Positions 8,505 through 16,737 of a stretch of DNA of 23,659 nucleotides are shown here, in pieces. The stretch's first letter is position 1, and each line of letters opens with the position of its first letter. Source of the DNA: a virus; IMG/VR virus record IMGVR_UViG_3300024344_000129, positions 1 through 23,659 of that record; one strand, written 5' to 3'. The notes under the pieces are model-generated. The model was not told where the DNA came from. It saw only the letters and a list, made by a program, of their open reading frames with translations, and did not search any database. A program made the translations under genes and the position numbers.

Positions 8505-10690
8505 TATCTACGTCCATCCGGTTGTATATCTAATCTAAAAGTTCCTAACTTCCAACTTTGATCAACAGCTGTGTTTTCTATTTTTAACGAAACAGCTCTA
8601 GCTCTTGCTCGTGTATCAACTTTAGTTGTAGATGAAGTGATATCAAATGGTCCAAGAGGTGAACTAGCTTGTGTGCTGTTTGGATAATTTTTTAATTGTA
8701 ACGTAACTCTTGTAGCTCCTGTTTGTGATATAAAATCTGGTATAAATCTTCTTATCTTCATCAAAAATTCACCGTCTCCTCTAAGATCAGCTGCACCTGT
8801 GGTTTGACCTGTAATACTTCTTCTTTGACTTATATCAAAATCTCCTGAAGATATGTTTGCTAATACCGCTGTTATAGTACCATTTTTATTTTGATCAGTT
8901 CCTATCTCATGTTCATAATATGCAGTTCGACCTTCTGTGTTGCCCACAACATCAAAAGATGAGTCGTTACCTGCAGTGTATTCTAATGCATGTGGTGTTC
9001 CGAAAACGGCAGAGTCTCTCCACATAGTTCTAGCAAGTGTGCCTACAGTCCATACAGGTCTTTGTGGTGAGGAGTCAAAATAATTATAAGCAACCATTTT
9101 ATTAACTACATCTGATGTGCTAGACGGATAAAACCATATGACCTCACCAAATAAATTATTTAATCCTGCAGATACCATTTGATTACCAGATGATAGATTT
9201 ATATCATCATAAACATGATCCTCTACCAAACAAGGTAGTGACTCTAGTCTACCACCATATCTAAAAAAACCATTCTCTGACATCCAATATGCAGCGCCAT
9301 CAACTTCTACACATGCGTTCTGTCCAACAAGTCCACAGTGTGTTCCGACCTGTGAAAAGGCAAAGGTAAAAGGTTGACCTACAAAACGTTGTGTAAATAA
9401 AGCTGTATCAGTCCAAACAAGAATTGCATCTCTACCTCTAATTGCCCCTCTAATCTGTGATCCGTCAGCTAGTCTCTGTGTACCAGCTGTATTGGTTGCT
9501 GTGGGTGTATATGTGTTTATATCTTCTTGATCAGAGAATCTTATAAACATATCATCTTGTGTAGCTGTATTTCCAATAGTTGTCTCTGTTCCAAAAAATA
9601 CTAAGTGTCTATCTGGTGTTGATACTAACATATGACGTGATGCTGTTGGTGCGCCTGTAATAATCGCAGCTCTTGTTTCTGTTGCATTACCCAAACTAGA
9701 ATCCCAAGAGAAAACAGGACCATCGTGAATTAAACAAATAGCTTTGTCACCAAAATTATCTAGTGACCACATACCCGGGTCTAAAGCTAAACCTTCTTGT
9801 GTTTGTTCATTCCACGCACTGTAGTCTGTACCATTTGTAACAGTGGCACCATCACTGTGAGATGCAGCAGAGGTTCCTCTAGCACCTCGTGTTACACCTG
9901 TTAAGGTGTTGCCACTTATACCTGTGTATTGTATCATTTCGGTTCCAATTAATACAAAACTAGTTCCCGTAGAGGGAAACTGCACAGCACTTGTTAAAAC
10001 TATGGTTGTTGTGCTTGCATCTATAGCTCCATTTAAAGTAGTTGTAACAGCTGCAGTATCTTCACCGCCATACGTACCTAAACCCCAACCATAACCTTTT
10101 TCTTGAACCGGTGTACCTACTGGATAGTAATGTTGAACTCTAATACCACCCGATGTTGTTGCACCAGATCCTGTTTCGTTAGATGGCATCGTAATTGTTA
10201 AAGTTGTTCCTGTTGGAACAGAAGTTACCATAAATTTTTTATCGTTAAAATCAGAAGCTCCAAAGTTAGAATCTGTTATAGTTGTAAAGTTGTCTAATAA
10301 AATTATATCGTTAGGAGATATACCATGAGCTGTAGAAAAAGTTATTGTTACTGTTGGTGATCCGTTGGTCGTGCTAAATGCACTGGTAAGCGTTGTCGTT
10401 GTTTTAATAGGGTGTATATCATAAAATACGTTACCAGAGAAAGCATACAGTATTCTGTTAGTCCCAATAATCGCATATCTTCTTCCTTCAGTATTTACAA
10501 AATGATGTAGACCTCTACCAGCACCTGTTAATTCATTAGCATTTATTGACCCTAATTGATTCCAGCCACCTATTTTTTCGGGTATACCATATCTAAATCT
10601 AACATTATCACAATCGGTCCATTGTCCCTCTGCTCCAGTTTCTGTGATTTGTTTATTAATTCCAGGTTGAAACCCTATTTTTTGTAGCAT
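8504..10690 (-). CDS. Tail nozzle / tail tubular B or stabilisation-type protein
   Basis: This 728-aa protein starts MLQKIGFQPGINKQ, followed by GAEGQWTDCDNVRFRYG and PEKIGGW (residues 19-43). That N-terminus is characteristic of a widespread podovirus tail protein usually annotated as tail tubular/nozzle or phage stabilisation protein, placed at the tip of a short tail. It is beta-rich throughout. Two extra beta domains appear inserted: one at about 98-185 (TNGSPTVTITF..AHG..PND) and one at about 212-287, where GTEMIQYTGISGNTLTGV and TRGARGTSA match a small repeat domain common in phage structural proteins. It follows the enzyme cassette by 16 bp and has no clear Shine-Dalgarno. A possible promoter lies just upstream. 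The gene call is very sure; the exact tail role is likely but by recall. Confidence 0.95.
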   Translation of the reverse strand: MLQKIGFQPGINKQITETGAEGQWTDCDNVRFRYGIPEKIGGWNQLGSINANELTGAGRGLHHFVNTEGRRYAIIGTNRILYAFSGNVFYDIHPIKTTTTLTSAFSTTNGSPTVTITFSTAHGISPNDIILLDNFTTITDSNFGASDFNDKKFMVTSVPTGTTLTITMPSNETGSGATTSGGIRVQHYYPVGTPVQEKGYGWGLGTYGGEDTAAVTTTLNGAIDASTTTIVLTSAVQFPSTGTSFVLIGTEMIQYTGISGNTLTGVTRGARGTSAASHSDGATVTNGTDYSAWNEQTQEGLALDPGMWSLDNFGDKAICLIHDGPVFSWDSSLGNATETRAAIITGAPTASRHMLVSTPDRHLVFFGTETTIGNTATQDDMFIRFSDQEDINTYTPTATNTAGTQRLADGSQIRGAIRGRDAILVWTDTALFTQRFVGQPFTFAFSQVGTHCGLVGQNACVEVDGAAYWMSENGFFRYGGRLESLPCLVEDHVYDDINLSSGNQMVSAGLNNLFGEVIWFYPSSTSDVVNKMVAYNYFDSSPQRPVWTVGTLARTMWRDSAVFGTPHALEYTAGNDSSFDVVGNTEGRTAYYEHEIGTDQNKNGTITAVLANISSGDFDISQRRSITGQTTGAADLRGDGEFLMKIRRFIPDFISQTGATRVTLQLKNYPNSTQASSPLGPFDITSSTTKVDTRARARAVSLKIENTAVDQSWKLGTFRLDIQPDGRR

Positions 10691-10698
10691 AATAACCC

Positions 10699-10727
10699 AT
10701 TATATACTATAATTTACTCCAATCCAA
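10699..10727 (-). promoter_or_regulatory. Possible sigma70-like promoter ahead of the tail-nozzle gene
   Basis: On the minus strand a perfect TATAAT (10704-10699) lies 17 nt after TTGGAT (10727-10722), which matches TTGACA at three of six positions. A transcript would begin close to the ATG at 10690 and so be nearly leaderless, which fits the missing Shine-Dalgarno of that gene. The region is AT-rich, where chance TATAAT matches are frequent. The position exactly between the enzyme cassette and the structural operon makes it worth keeping as a weak call. Confidence 0.35.
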
Positions 10728-11327
10728 CTTTAAAGGAGCGCCTAAAAAAGGCCTTCCATCAAACATATACTTGTCTCCATAAGGTCCGTCAAGATCATTA
10801 TAATGTAAAAAAGCTTGGCAACACTCTTCTCCTTTAAAAGGGGTTCTCCAATGAACTATTTCCATACCACGATAAACTGCTAGGTCACCTTTTTTTAAAA
10901 GTATCTTAACTTTCTTTTTTTTATTACGAACATCTTGAACATATATCTCCCAAGGATCACCGCCTAAAGCTACCGTAACAGAAATTTCACAAGCTTTTCT
11001 ATCTATGTGTTTACGAAGATCATTTCCTGTTTTGTACACTCTACCGTAAGAATATGTCGGCACTAACCTAAGTTTAGTTGCTTTTTCTATTATAGGCCTT
11101 GTTTTATCTAAAAACATATCTAACCCAATAGAGCCATACAAAGCGTACGTATCAACTTGTGGGTCTTTCTGCACTCCTAAATTATTTAAATTACCAAAAA
11201 ATTTTTTGTCGCTTTTTACATACTGAAAATATTGTTTTTTAAACAATAAATAATTATATAAAAATTCACACATTTCTGAAGAAACAGCTTTTCTAACAAT
11301 AATATATTTATTTTTTTTAAACGTCAT
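10707..11327 (-). CDS. 2OG-Fe(II) oxygenase-like protein, 206 aa
   Basis: It would catalyse oxidation, typically hydroxylation, with 2-oxoglutarate and O2. Visible ligands are H107-I-D109 on one strand and H159 in YRGMEIVHWR, with R161 or K165 as possible 2OG contacts, in a double-stranded beta-helix context (CEISVTVAL, then WEIYVQDVR, then GDLAVYRG). The C-terminus (DGPYGDKYMF..APLKLDW) is an extension of about 30 residues. Substrate unknown. It is the last gene of the enzyme cassette and overlaps the upstream halogenase by 11 bp (ATGACGTTTAA), so the two are probably co-translated. It aligns by eye with the protein at 15394-16083, which has lost these iron ligands, so the two appear to be paralogues. 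Confidence 0.93.
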   Translation of the reverse strand: MTFKKNKYIIVRKAVSSEMCEFLYNYLLFKKQYFQYVKSDKKFFGNLNNLGVQKDPQVDTYALYGSIGLDMFLDKTRPIIEKATKLRLVPTYSYGRVYKTGNDLRKHIDRKACEISVTVALGGDPWEIYVQDVRNKKKKVKILLKKGDLAVYRGMEIVHWRTPFKGEECCQAFLHYNDLDGPYGDKYMFDGRPFLGAPLKLDWSKL

Positions 11328-12852
11328 ATATATGTTTTTTTAAAAATTTATATAAACTAAGTTCATCTTTAACAATAACATCCCATTCTATTTTTCTGTT
11401 AGTTAAATGATCTGATATACCTTTCCAATTTTTTTTCCATTTATCCATATCATTATCTAAATTGCCTTTAACTAATGAAACAATATTTGTAGGAGCCCAA
11501 TTCATTCCAGCAGCAATTGAATGTATTCCCCCTGGCAAATGAGTAAAACGATAATTAACATTTTTATCTACTGCATAGTTTAAAAATCCTGCATGGCCTT
11601 CATACAATAAATTAATTACTTTATCTGACCATTGTTTGTTAAAATTTGCTTTCCAATAATTTGTATCTTGCCTGTGTGATAAAGCGTAATGCATAGCTAC
11701 AAAATCTGCAAACCCATAAAAAATAGTTTTGCAGGCATTTGTGTACACATCTTTATCCCATTGAGATACTGATCCTCGATCCAATGTTCTAACTAAATGA
11801 TGTAAAAATTCATGAACTGAAAACAAACCATTACTTTCTAACGGTTCAATAAAACCTGCCGATAGACCAATAGCACAAACATTTTTAACCCATAGTCTAT
11901 TATGAATTCCAACTCTCATTTTAATTTTTCTAAAATCTAATTCTTTTGTTTTTAAATGTTTTTGAAATTGTTTTAGTGCTGTATCATCATCTACAAATTT
12001 ACTAGAATAAACGTAGCCACTTCCAATTCTGCTCCACAAAGGTATTCTCCACACCCAACCATTTTCAATAGCTGTGCAATTAGTATAACCTACTAATTCT
12101 TCTTCTTTGTTTTTATAAGGGATACGTGTTGCCCAAGCAGAATCATTTGGTAAAAGATTAGTCATGTCATTAAATTTTTCTTTTAAAGTTTTATCTAAAA
12201 GTAATGATTTAAATCCAGTGCAATCAATAAATAAATCAGCCTTGTGTTTTTTATTTAAACTTTTAATACCATCATCATCTTGTTCAATAGTATTAATATC
12301 TTCTTTAATATGTTTGACTCCTTTAGGTATGCATGCATTATCTCTTAACCAAATACCAAATTTAGTTGCATCAAAATGAAATGCGGTGTGTTTATGAAAC
12401 TCAAATGGTATGTTATTTTTTTCATTTAAAAAACATTTGTTTTTATTAACTAAAGACATTTGAGGATAAGTACAATCAGCAAAATCAGAAGATGGAGTTT
12501 TAGGATATAACATTTTTTTAAACCACCAATCATTTAATAAAGATTGATTTTGATCAACTACAGGATCTCCAAACGGATAATGAAATGCCTCCCCTTTTTT
12601 ATAAAAATCTGTAAACTTAATACTTAATTTATAAGATGCATCACACGCTTTCATAAACTCTGAATCTTTAATACCAACCATAGCTTGCCATCCTCTTATA
12701 GCACCTAGTGTGCTTTCACCAACACCTACTGTAGAAATAGTTGGACTTTCTATAAGAGATATATCTTTTTTAGGAAAAAATTTTATAAGGGTGGTTGCGG
12801 TCATCCAACCAGCAGATCCTCCACCAACAATTATAATTTTTTTAATAGCCAT
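11317..12852 (-). CDS. Flavin-dependent halogenase, tryptophan-halogenase family (511 aa)
   Basis: It would use FADH2, O2 and halide to make HOX and halogenate an electron-rich substrate. The sequence shows the FAD motif GGGSAG (residues 10-15), VGVGEST (42-48), the family signature WVWRIP (266-271) and GSGYVYSS. K75 in DASYK aligns with the catalytic Lys79 of PrnA, and E339-S340 in IEPLES aligns with PrnA Glu346-Ser347, so the active site looks complete. Length is close to the usual 500-540 residues. The substrate cannot be read: free tryptophan, peptide Trp or a phenol are all possible. A phage halogenase (VirX1, cyanophage Syn10) is known precedent. It overlaps neighbours by 11 bp on each side. 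No flavin reductase gene is in the window. Confidence 0.95.
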   Translation of the reverse strand: MAIKKIIIVGGGSAGWMTATTLIKFFPKKDISLIESPTISTVGVGESTLGAIRGWQAMVGIKDSEFMKACDASYKLSIKFTDFYKKGEAFHYPFGDPVVDQNQSLLNDWWFKKMLYPKTPSSDFADCTYPQMSLVNKNKCFLNEKNNIPFEFHKHTAFHFDATKFGIWLRDNACIPKGVKHIKEDINTIEQDDDGIKSLNKKHKADLFIDCTGFKSLLLDKTLKEKFNDMTNLLPNDSAWATRIPYKNKEEELVGYTNCTAIENGWVWRIPLWSRIGSGYVYSSKFVDDDTALKQFQKHLKTKELDFRKIKMRVGIHNRLWVKNVCAIGLSAGFIEPLESNGLFSVHEFLHHLVRTLDRGSVSQWDKDVYTNACKTIFYGFADFVAMHYALSHRQDTNYWKANFNKQWSDKVINLLYEGHAGFLNYAVDKNVNYRFTHLPGGIHSIAAGMNWAPTNIVSLVKGNLDNDMDKWKKNWKGISDHLTNRKIEWDVIVKDELSLYKFLKKHIYDV

Positions 12853-14260
12853 TATGAATCCTGTCTAAATATCCTTTTATAGTTATAGCATCTTTGGTTT
12901 CTGTCTTAATTTGATTTAAATATTTTACACGCATTTGTTTATGAAGTGAAGCAGAATATAAAGAAATTTCTTTAGCTATATCTTTACGATTAAAATGATT
13001 AATGCCCTCTAAAACATATATGTGATTAATTTCATGAAAATTTAAATAACGACTTTGAAAATCTTGAGTAATAGGTAATCTTCTTTTCCAAGTATTTAAT
13101 TTTTCTTGGAAATCATCAGAAAAAGTTATTCTTTCATTTTTCCAAAACGAAGTATTTTTACCTTTTGCTAAATAATGAAGAGCTACAAAGTTACGAATGT
13201 TCCAACTCGTAATCTGCCAATGTTTATTAAAAGTATCAATTTCTTTTTCTGTATAATTACTTATATAATTACAAAAACAAAACGTTTGTTGAACAGATGC
13301 CCCTATCGCACTAGCCCCAAGTGGTTCTGCAAACAAAGCACTCAAACCTATAGCCATGCAATTTTTTATCCATGGTTTTTCTAAATAGCCATCATTAAAC
13401 TTAATAAATTTTTCTATCTTAATAGGATGACCCAATAGTTTTTCTACCTCTTGTTGTGCTTTTTCTCTAGTAATGTAATTTGAATTGTATATGTACCCGT
13501 TACCAGATCTATTATAAGTAGGTATTCTCCAAAGCCAACCAGCATTCATAGCTTGTGCCAAGGTCCATGGATTATAATTATTTTCATCGTTAGTATTAAA
13601 AGCCATTCCTTCATTCATAAGAAGGTTAAAAGGTTTCCATTTACTACCTAATTTAGATATTAAAAGTTTTTTAAATCCAGTGCAGTCAAAATAAAAATCT
13701 GCTTTGTATGTTTTTTTAAGTCCTTTTAAAGATTCAATCTTATCGGTATGAACAACATCAACAATTTCATCATCTATTACTTTAATGTTTCGTTCTTTAC
13801 ATTTCTTAATTAAGAATTGATTTAATTTGTAAGTATTAAAATGATATAAATTACAACGAACATTTTTATTCATTAAATTCTTTTTAAGAAAAGGAGACAT
13901 AATCTCGTTAAAAGAAATCTTATTAGCAATGCAATAAGCATAAAAAAGATCATACTGCCCCATGGTAAAACGATGGTCATTGTCTACAAAATGTAAATAT
14001 GGTTTAGGAGTCCAGTCTTTAAACATAATTCCAAATTTAAATGTTGCATCTGCTTCTCTAATTAAATCTTCAGGTTTAATATTACAAACAGACATGAACT
14101 CACTCCAATGTTCTGAAGTTCCCTCTCCCACACCAACGATTCCAAGACGATCAGATTTAATAATTTTAATATCTATTTTTTCAAAACGCGCTCTTAATAT
14201 TAAAGCAGCAACTAATCCAGATGTTCCTCCTCCTGCAATAATTATTTTTTTTACGTTCAT
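12842..14260 (-). CDS. Second, divergent tryptophan-halogenase-family protein (472 aa)
   Basis: It has the same family features as its neighbour at 11317-12852 but is clearly a separate lineage: GGGTSG (10-15), VGVGEGTS (42-49), K75 in DATFK at the catalytic lysine position, and WLWRIP (242-247). The loop that reads EPLES in PrnA reads EPLGAS here (312-317), so the glutamate equivalent to PrnA Glu346 is replaced by Gly315. This suggests altered or reduced chemistry, a different substrate, or a role needing only HOX production or FAD oxidation. It is shorter at the C-terminus than classical members. The start is 2 bp after the stop of the 170-aa oxygenase gene; the stop overlaps the next halogenase by 11 bp. 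The family call is firm, activity uncertain. Confidence 0.94.
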   Translation of the reverse strand: MNVKKIIIAGGGTSGLVAALILRARFEKIDIKIIKSDRLGIVGVGEGTSEHWSEFMSVCNIKPEDLIREADATFKFGIMFKDWTPKPYLHFVDNDHRFTMGQYDLFYAYCIANKISFNEIMSPFLKKNLMNKNVRCNLYHFNTYKLNQFLIKKCKERNIKVIDDEIVDVVHTDKIESLKGLKKTYKADFYFDCTGFKKLLISKLGSKWKPFNLLMNEGMAFNTNDENNYNPWTLAQAMNAGWLWRIPTYNRSGNGYIYNSNYITREKAQQEVEKLLGHPIKIEKFIKFNDGYLEKPWIKNCMAIGLSALFAEPLGASAIGASVQQTFCFCNYISNYTEKEIDTFNKHWQITSWNIRNFVALHYLAKGKNTSFWKNERITFSDDFQEKLNTWKRRLPITQDFQSRYLNFHEINHIYVLEGINHFNRKDIAKEISLYSASLHKQMRVKYLNQIKTETKDAITIKGYLDRIHNGY

Positions 14261-14262
14261 AT

Positions 14263-14775
14263 TTAATGTTTAAACACAGAATTAAATGCTATTACAGTTT
14301 TTCTATTATTAGCGACAGGCTTTGACCTATGCACTAAAAAACCTGGAAAGGTTATTACCTGACCTTCTTTAGCTTTATATTCTATAATTTTCTTTTCTCC
14401 TGATTTAATTTCTGTTTTTTCTTTAAAACTATTTAATTCTAAAAAATAAACATTGGTGTAATTACTATACTCATGATTATGCCACTCATGAAAAGAAAAT
14501 TCAGTATATTGTTGAAACCAAGCATTAGCTATTTCCCACTTTGACGCTTCAAAATATTTCATCTGTTTATCCATAATAGGAGTTATTACATTCTTATAAA
14601 AATAATCTAAGTATTCTCTTTTAAAATCTGATGGTATATTCCAATCTGTTTTAGATACCGAACTAAAAGATTTATTAGGCATTTTTTTTATTAAATTTAG
14701 TAATTTCTTTTTGTGTTTTTTATGATTAGGAACATCACAAATAAACATAGCACAAGGAATTGTTTTTATCTCCAT
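14263..14775 (-). CDS. 2OG-Fe(II) oxygenase-like protein, HxH type, 170 aa
   Basis: The fold and motifs match the short putative 2OG-Fe(II) oxygenases common in phages (PF13759-like): FHEWHNHEYSNYTNVYF with H99 and H101, then a distal FPGFLVH with H149, and R158/K159 as possible 2OG contact before IAFN. In this subfamily HxH stands where HxD is usual. The frame extends upstream to a GTG at 14793, but I chose the ATG at 14775 because AGGAG lies 4 nt before it and because it leaves the typical 10-bp overlap (ATGGAGATAA) with the upstream gene. Substrate unknown. It lies directly upstream of the two halogenases, so co-expression with them is expected. Confidence 0.92.
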   Translation of the reverse strand: MEIKTIPCAMFICDVPNHKKHKKKLLNLIKKMPNKSFSSVSKTDWNIPSDFKREYLDYFYKNVITPIMDKQMKYFEASKWEIANAWFQQYTEFSFHEWHNHEYSNYTNVYFLELNSFKEKTEIKSGEKKIIEYKAKEGQVITFPGFLVHRSKPVANNRKTVIAFNSVFKH

Positions 14776-15404
14776 GGCTCTCCTAAGTGCCACATTGGCA
14801 TACTATATCTAGTGCCTTTGGTAACAGGTCTAACTCTGTGTTTAACAAAAGAGGGAAACACAATAAGAGATCCTTTTGTATTAATTTCAGTAATAATTCT
14901 TTTTCCCTCAGAACCACCATTACTAAAATCCATTTCAAACTCTCCCCCTTCAAAATCTTTTCCTGGTTGAGACAACAATAAAACAGAACTTAATTTTCTA
15001 ATTTTACCCGCAAAATCTTTTCCTGCGTTACTTTTATAAGGTTCTGCCCAACTGTCCATATGCCAATCATAAAACTGTCCTTTTTTATATTCAGTAAATT
15101 GAGCATTTTCATTCCAATCCCATTGAAAATTCCAACCAGCATTATGGTTTGCTGCTGTAATCGCAGGGTTAATAGTTTCATATATCCATTTTTCTTGTAA
15201 CCAATTAACTTTTGAATTTCTGTGTTTTTTTAATTTCATTAGTTCTTTTTTGGATAACGGATTTTTTTTTAGATTCCTGTTAAAACCTTGGTTCCCAGTT
15301 ATTGCAGTATGTTTTTTATTTTTATTTCCTAGTTTTAAAATTTTATCAATAAAAGATTTAGGAAATGGGTTTTTAAAATACCAATAAAAATTTTTAAGAT
15401 TCAT
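14766..15404 (-). CDS. Prolyl-4-hydroxylase-like (PKHD-type) 2OG-Fe(II) oxygenase, 212 aa
   Basis: This is the most canonical oxygenase in the window. It shows FYDWHMDSW (iron ligands H115, D117), RKLSSVLLLSQP..FEGGEFEM, then GSLIVFPSFVKHRVRPV with distal ligand H189, and R199 in TKGTRYSMPMW as the probable 2OG carboxylate anchor. The layout H-x-D, about 70 residues, H, then R ten residues later is exactly that of the PiuC/PKHD and prolyl-hydroxylase families. Possible substrates are peptide prolyl or other side chains or small molecules. The start lies inside the end of the upstream gene (11-bp overlap ATGAATCTTAA). Basic Lys-rich N-terminal third. Function is confident at the level of chemistry only. 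Confidence 0.95.
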   Translation of the reverse strand: MNLKNFYWYFKNPFPKSFIDKILKLGNKNKKHTAITGNQGFNRNLKKNPLSKKELMKLKKHRNSKVNWLQEKWIYETINPAITAANHNAGWNFQWDWNENAQFTEYKKGQFYDWHMDSWAEPYKSNAGKDFAGKIRKLSSVLLLSQPGKDFEGGEFEMDFSNGGSEGKRIITEINTKGSLIVFPSFVKHRVRPVTKGTRYSMPMWHLGEPWR

Positions 15405-16083
15405 ATTTTTTTAATTTTTCTTTTAAATCATTAATCTCTTGATTTAATGCAACATGTTTTTTAGTTGCCATATTTAATTGATGATGAATATGTTCGTACG
15501 TATTGTTTTTATGATTTTCTGTAAAATCTTTTTTTAACTTTTGATGAAGCATATTAGTTAAAGGATCTAAATGTAAACCTTCGTATGCATACGGCCGACA
15601 CATTGGACAATTACAAACATAATGTGCTTCAAATTCTAAATACGGTTTAGGTCCCTTATAAGATTCTCTCCACATTTCATAACCACTACCATCATAAATA
15701 AAAGCCTCATTAACTCCTAATTCTTGTTCATAAGTTTCATTAGTGCGGACATCTCTAAAATAAGTTGTCCAATTATTTTCTTCAAATAAATTTACTAACA
15801 CAGTTATATCATGTTTTATGGGTTGCAAGTGTTTGGTAACTTTAGCATCTGGCATATAAGAATTTAAACTAGAATAATGAGGCATTATAAATCTATCATA
15901 ATTTTCTTTAACAACATTTAATCTTTTTGTTGCAAGGTACTGACTAACTAAAGTTTGCTTCCACATTTTTTTAAGATTAGCCGGGTATTGATCTCGTGGC
16001 ACTCTTGCTTGTAAAAAATCAATATGACGTATTAATCCTGAGGCGTCATTAGGTTCAAAAAAATTTTTAACTTTTTCTATCAT
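15394..16083 (-). CDS. Degenerate 2OG-oxygenase-like protein with CxCxxC cluster (229 aa)
   Basis: This is not a standard family to me. The middle aligns by eye with the oxygenase at 10707-11327: KHLQPIKHDITVLVNL against KHIDRKACEISVTVAL, W..YFRDVR against W..YVQDVR, and GYEMWRESYKG against EIVHWRTPFKG. At the iron positions it has H85-x-Q87 instead of HxD and M137 instead of the distal His, so ordinary Fe(II)/2OG catalysis seems lost. Right after this fold come C157, C159 and C162 (VCNCPMC), which could bind zinc, iron or another metal. The C-terminal 40 residues are a His-containing coiled coil (EHIHHQLN, then heptads to the end). The start overlaps the upstream stop as ATGA. It could be a regulatory or scaffold subunit, or a different metalloenzyme. 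Confidence 0.93.
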   Translation of the reverse strand: MIEKVKNFFEPNDASGLIRHIDFLQARVPRDQYPANLKKMWKQTLVSQYLATKRLNVVKENYDRFIMPHYSSLNSYMPDAKVTKHLQPIKHDITVLVNLFEENNWTTYFRDVRTNETYEQELGVNEAFIYDGSGYEMWRESYKGPKPYLEFEAHYVCNCPMCRPYAYEGLHLDPLTNMLHQKLKKDFTENHKNNTYEHIHHQLNMATKKHVALNQEINDLKEKLKKYES

Positions 16084-16697
16084 TGTAAAGATTTTGTTAT
16101 TACATCCATGTTTCCTGAAATGCTAACTCTAGTACATTTTGTAGTAAAAGGATAGACTTGATGTTTTAAGTAAGAAGGGAACATTAACATTAAATTATTT
16201 TCAGGGATAAATTCTGCTTGAGTTATTCCTCTTCGAATATCTATGTCACCATAAGAAAATAAAATACAACCAGGACCTGCACAATTAGTTTCTTTTATTC
16301 TTTTTTTAATTTCATTTTTTAATTTTGTTGGCACATCACAATAAACAACAAAAGAATAATCTCCAGAATGTATATGTTGTGGGTTGTATTCATTTTGTTG
16401 TTGATAATTAATCCACAAATTTAATGGTTTCCATTCTACACAATTTATTTTCCAATGTTTTCTTTGAGCATAAAAATAACTTTCAAAGTAGGGTGTTAAT
16501 TTTTTCCAAATTATTTTAGCTATTTTTTTATCAAATAAAAATTCTTTTTTTATTTGTCCGGCTAAATGAGCTCTAAAATTAAATTTTTGTTCTTTTCCTT
16601 TTTCTAAAATATATTTAGAAATGTCTGGATTAATTTTACTTGTCCATAAAAAAGGACCAAAATATTTAAAATAGTATTGTATCTCTACATCTTTCAT
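16080..16697 (-). CDS. 2OG-Fe(II) oxygenase-like protein, HxH type, 205 aa
   Basis: Motifs of the PF13759-like phage oxygenases: NPQHIHSGDYSFVVY with H108 and H110, and MFPSYLKHQVYPF with the distal H179, followed by R190 in TRVSISGNM as probable 2OG anchor. Between them lies an insert with NCAGPGCILFSYGDIDI (138-154), longer than in the neighbouring members. The N-terminal 80 residues are Lys- and aromatic-rich. It is the first gene of the minus-strand run in the cassette, and its start faces the plus-strand oxygenase across a 40-bp AT-rich gap. No Shine-Dalgarno is visible before the ATG. Substrate unknown. Confidence 0.93.
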   Translation of the reverse strand: MKDVEIQYYFKYFGPFLWTSKINPDISKYILEKGKEQKFNFRAHLAGQIKKEFLFDKKIAKIIWKKLTPYFESYFYAQRKHWKINCVEWKPLNLWINYQQQNEYNPQHIHSGDYSFVVYCDVPTKLKNEIKKRIKETNCAGPGCILFSYGDIDIRRGITQAEFIPENNLMLMFPSYLKHQVYPFTTKCTRVSISGNMDVITKSLQ

Positions 16698-16737
16698 GCT
16701 ACAAATTCATATAAAATAAAATAATAAAAATGTCAAT
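16698..16737. promoter_or_regulatory. Divergent 40-bp AT-rich intergenic region
   Basis: This is the only head-to-head gene gap in the window. It holds 40 bases, nearly all A/T (with runs such as ATAAAATAAAATAATAAAAA), between two divergently oriented oxygenase genes. Overlapping promoters for both directions could fit here, and the start of the cassette transcript may lie here, but no clear -35/-10 pair or ribosome site stands out on either strand. Inference from orientation only. Confidence 0.35.

Noticed and set aside
12842-14260. Second halogenase as a pseudogene
   Set aside because: The frame is intact over 472 codons and keeps FAD, lysine and WxWxIP motifs; only one active-site residue differs, so altered function is more likely than decay.
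14776-14793. Upstream GTG start for the 170-aa oxygenase
   Set aside because: The GTG would put the ribosome site AGGAG inside the coding region; the ATG at 14775 has AGGAG 4 nt upstream and a normal short overlap.
16698-16737. Specific -10/-35 promoter in the divergent gap
   Set aside because: The stretch is almost pure A/T, so many TATAAT-like matches are expected by chance; only a general regulatory region is recorded.
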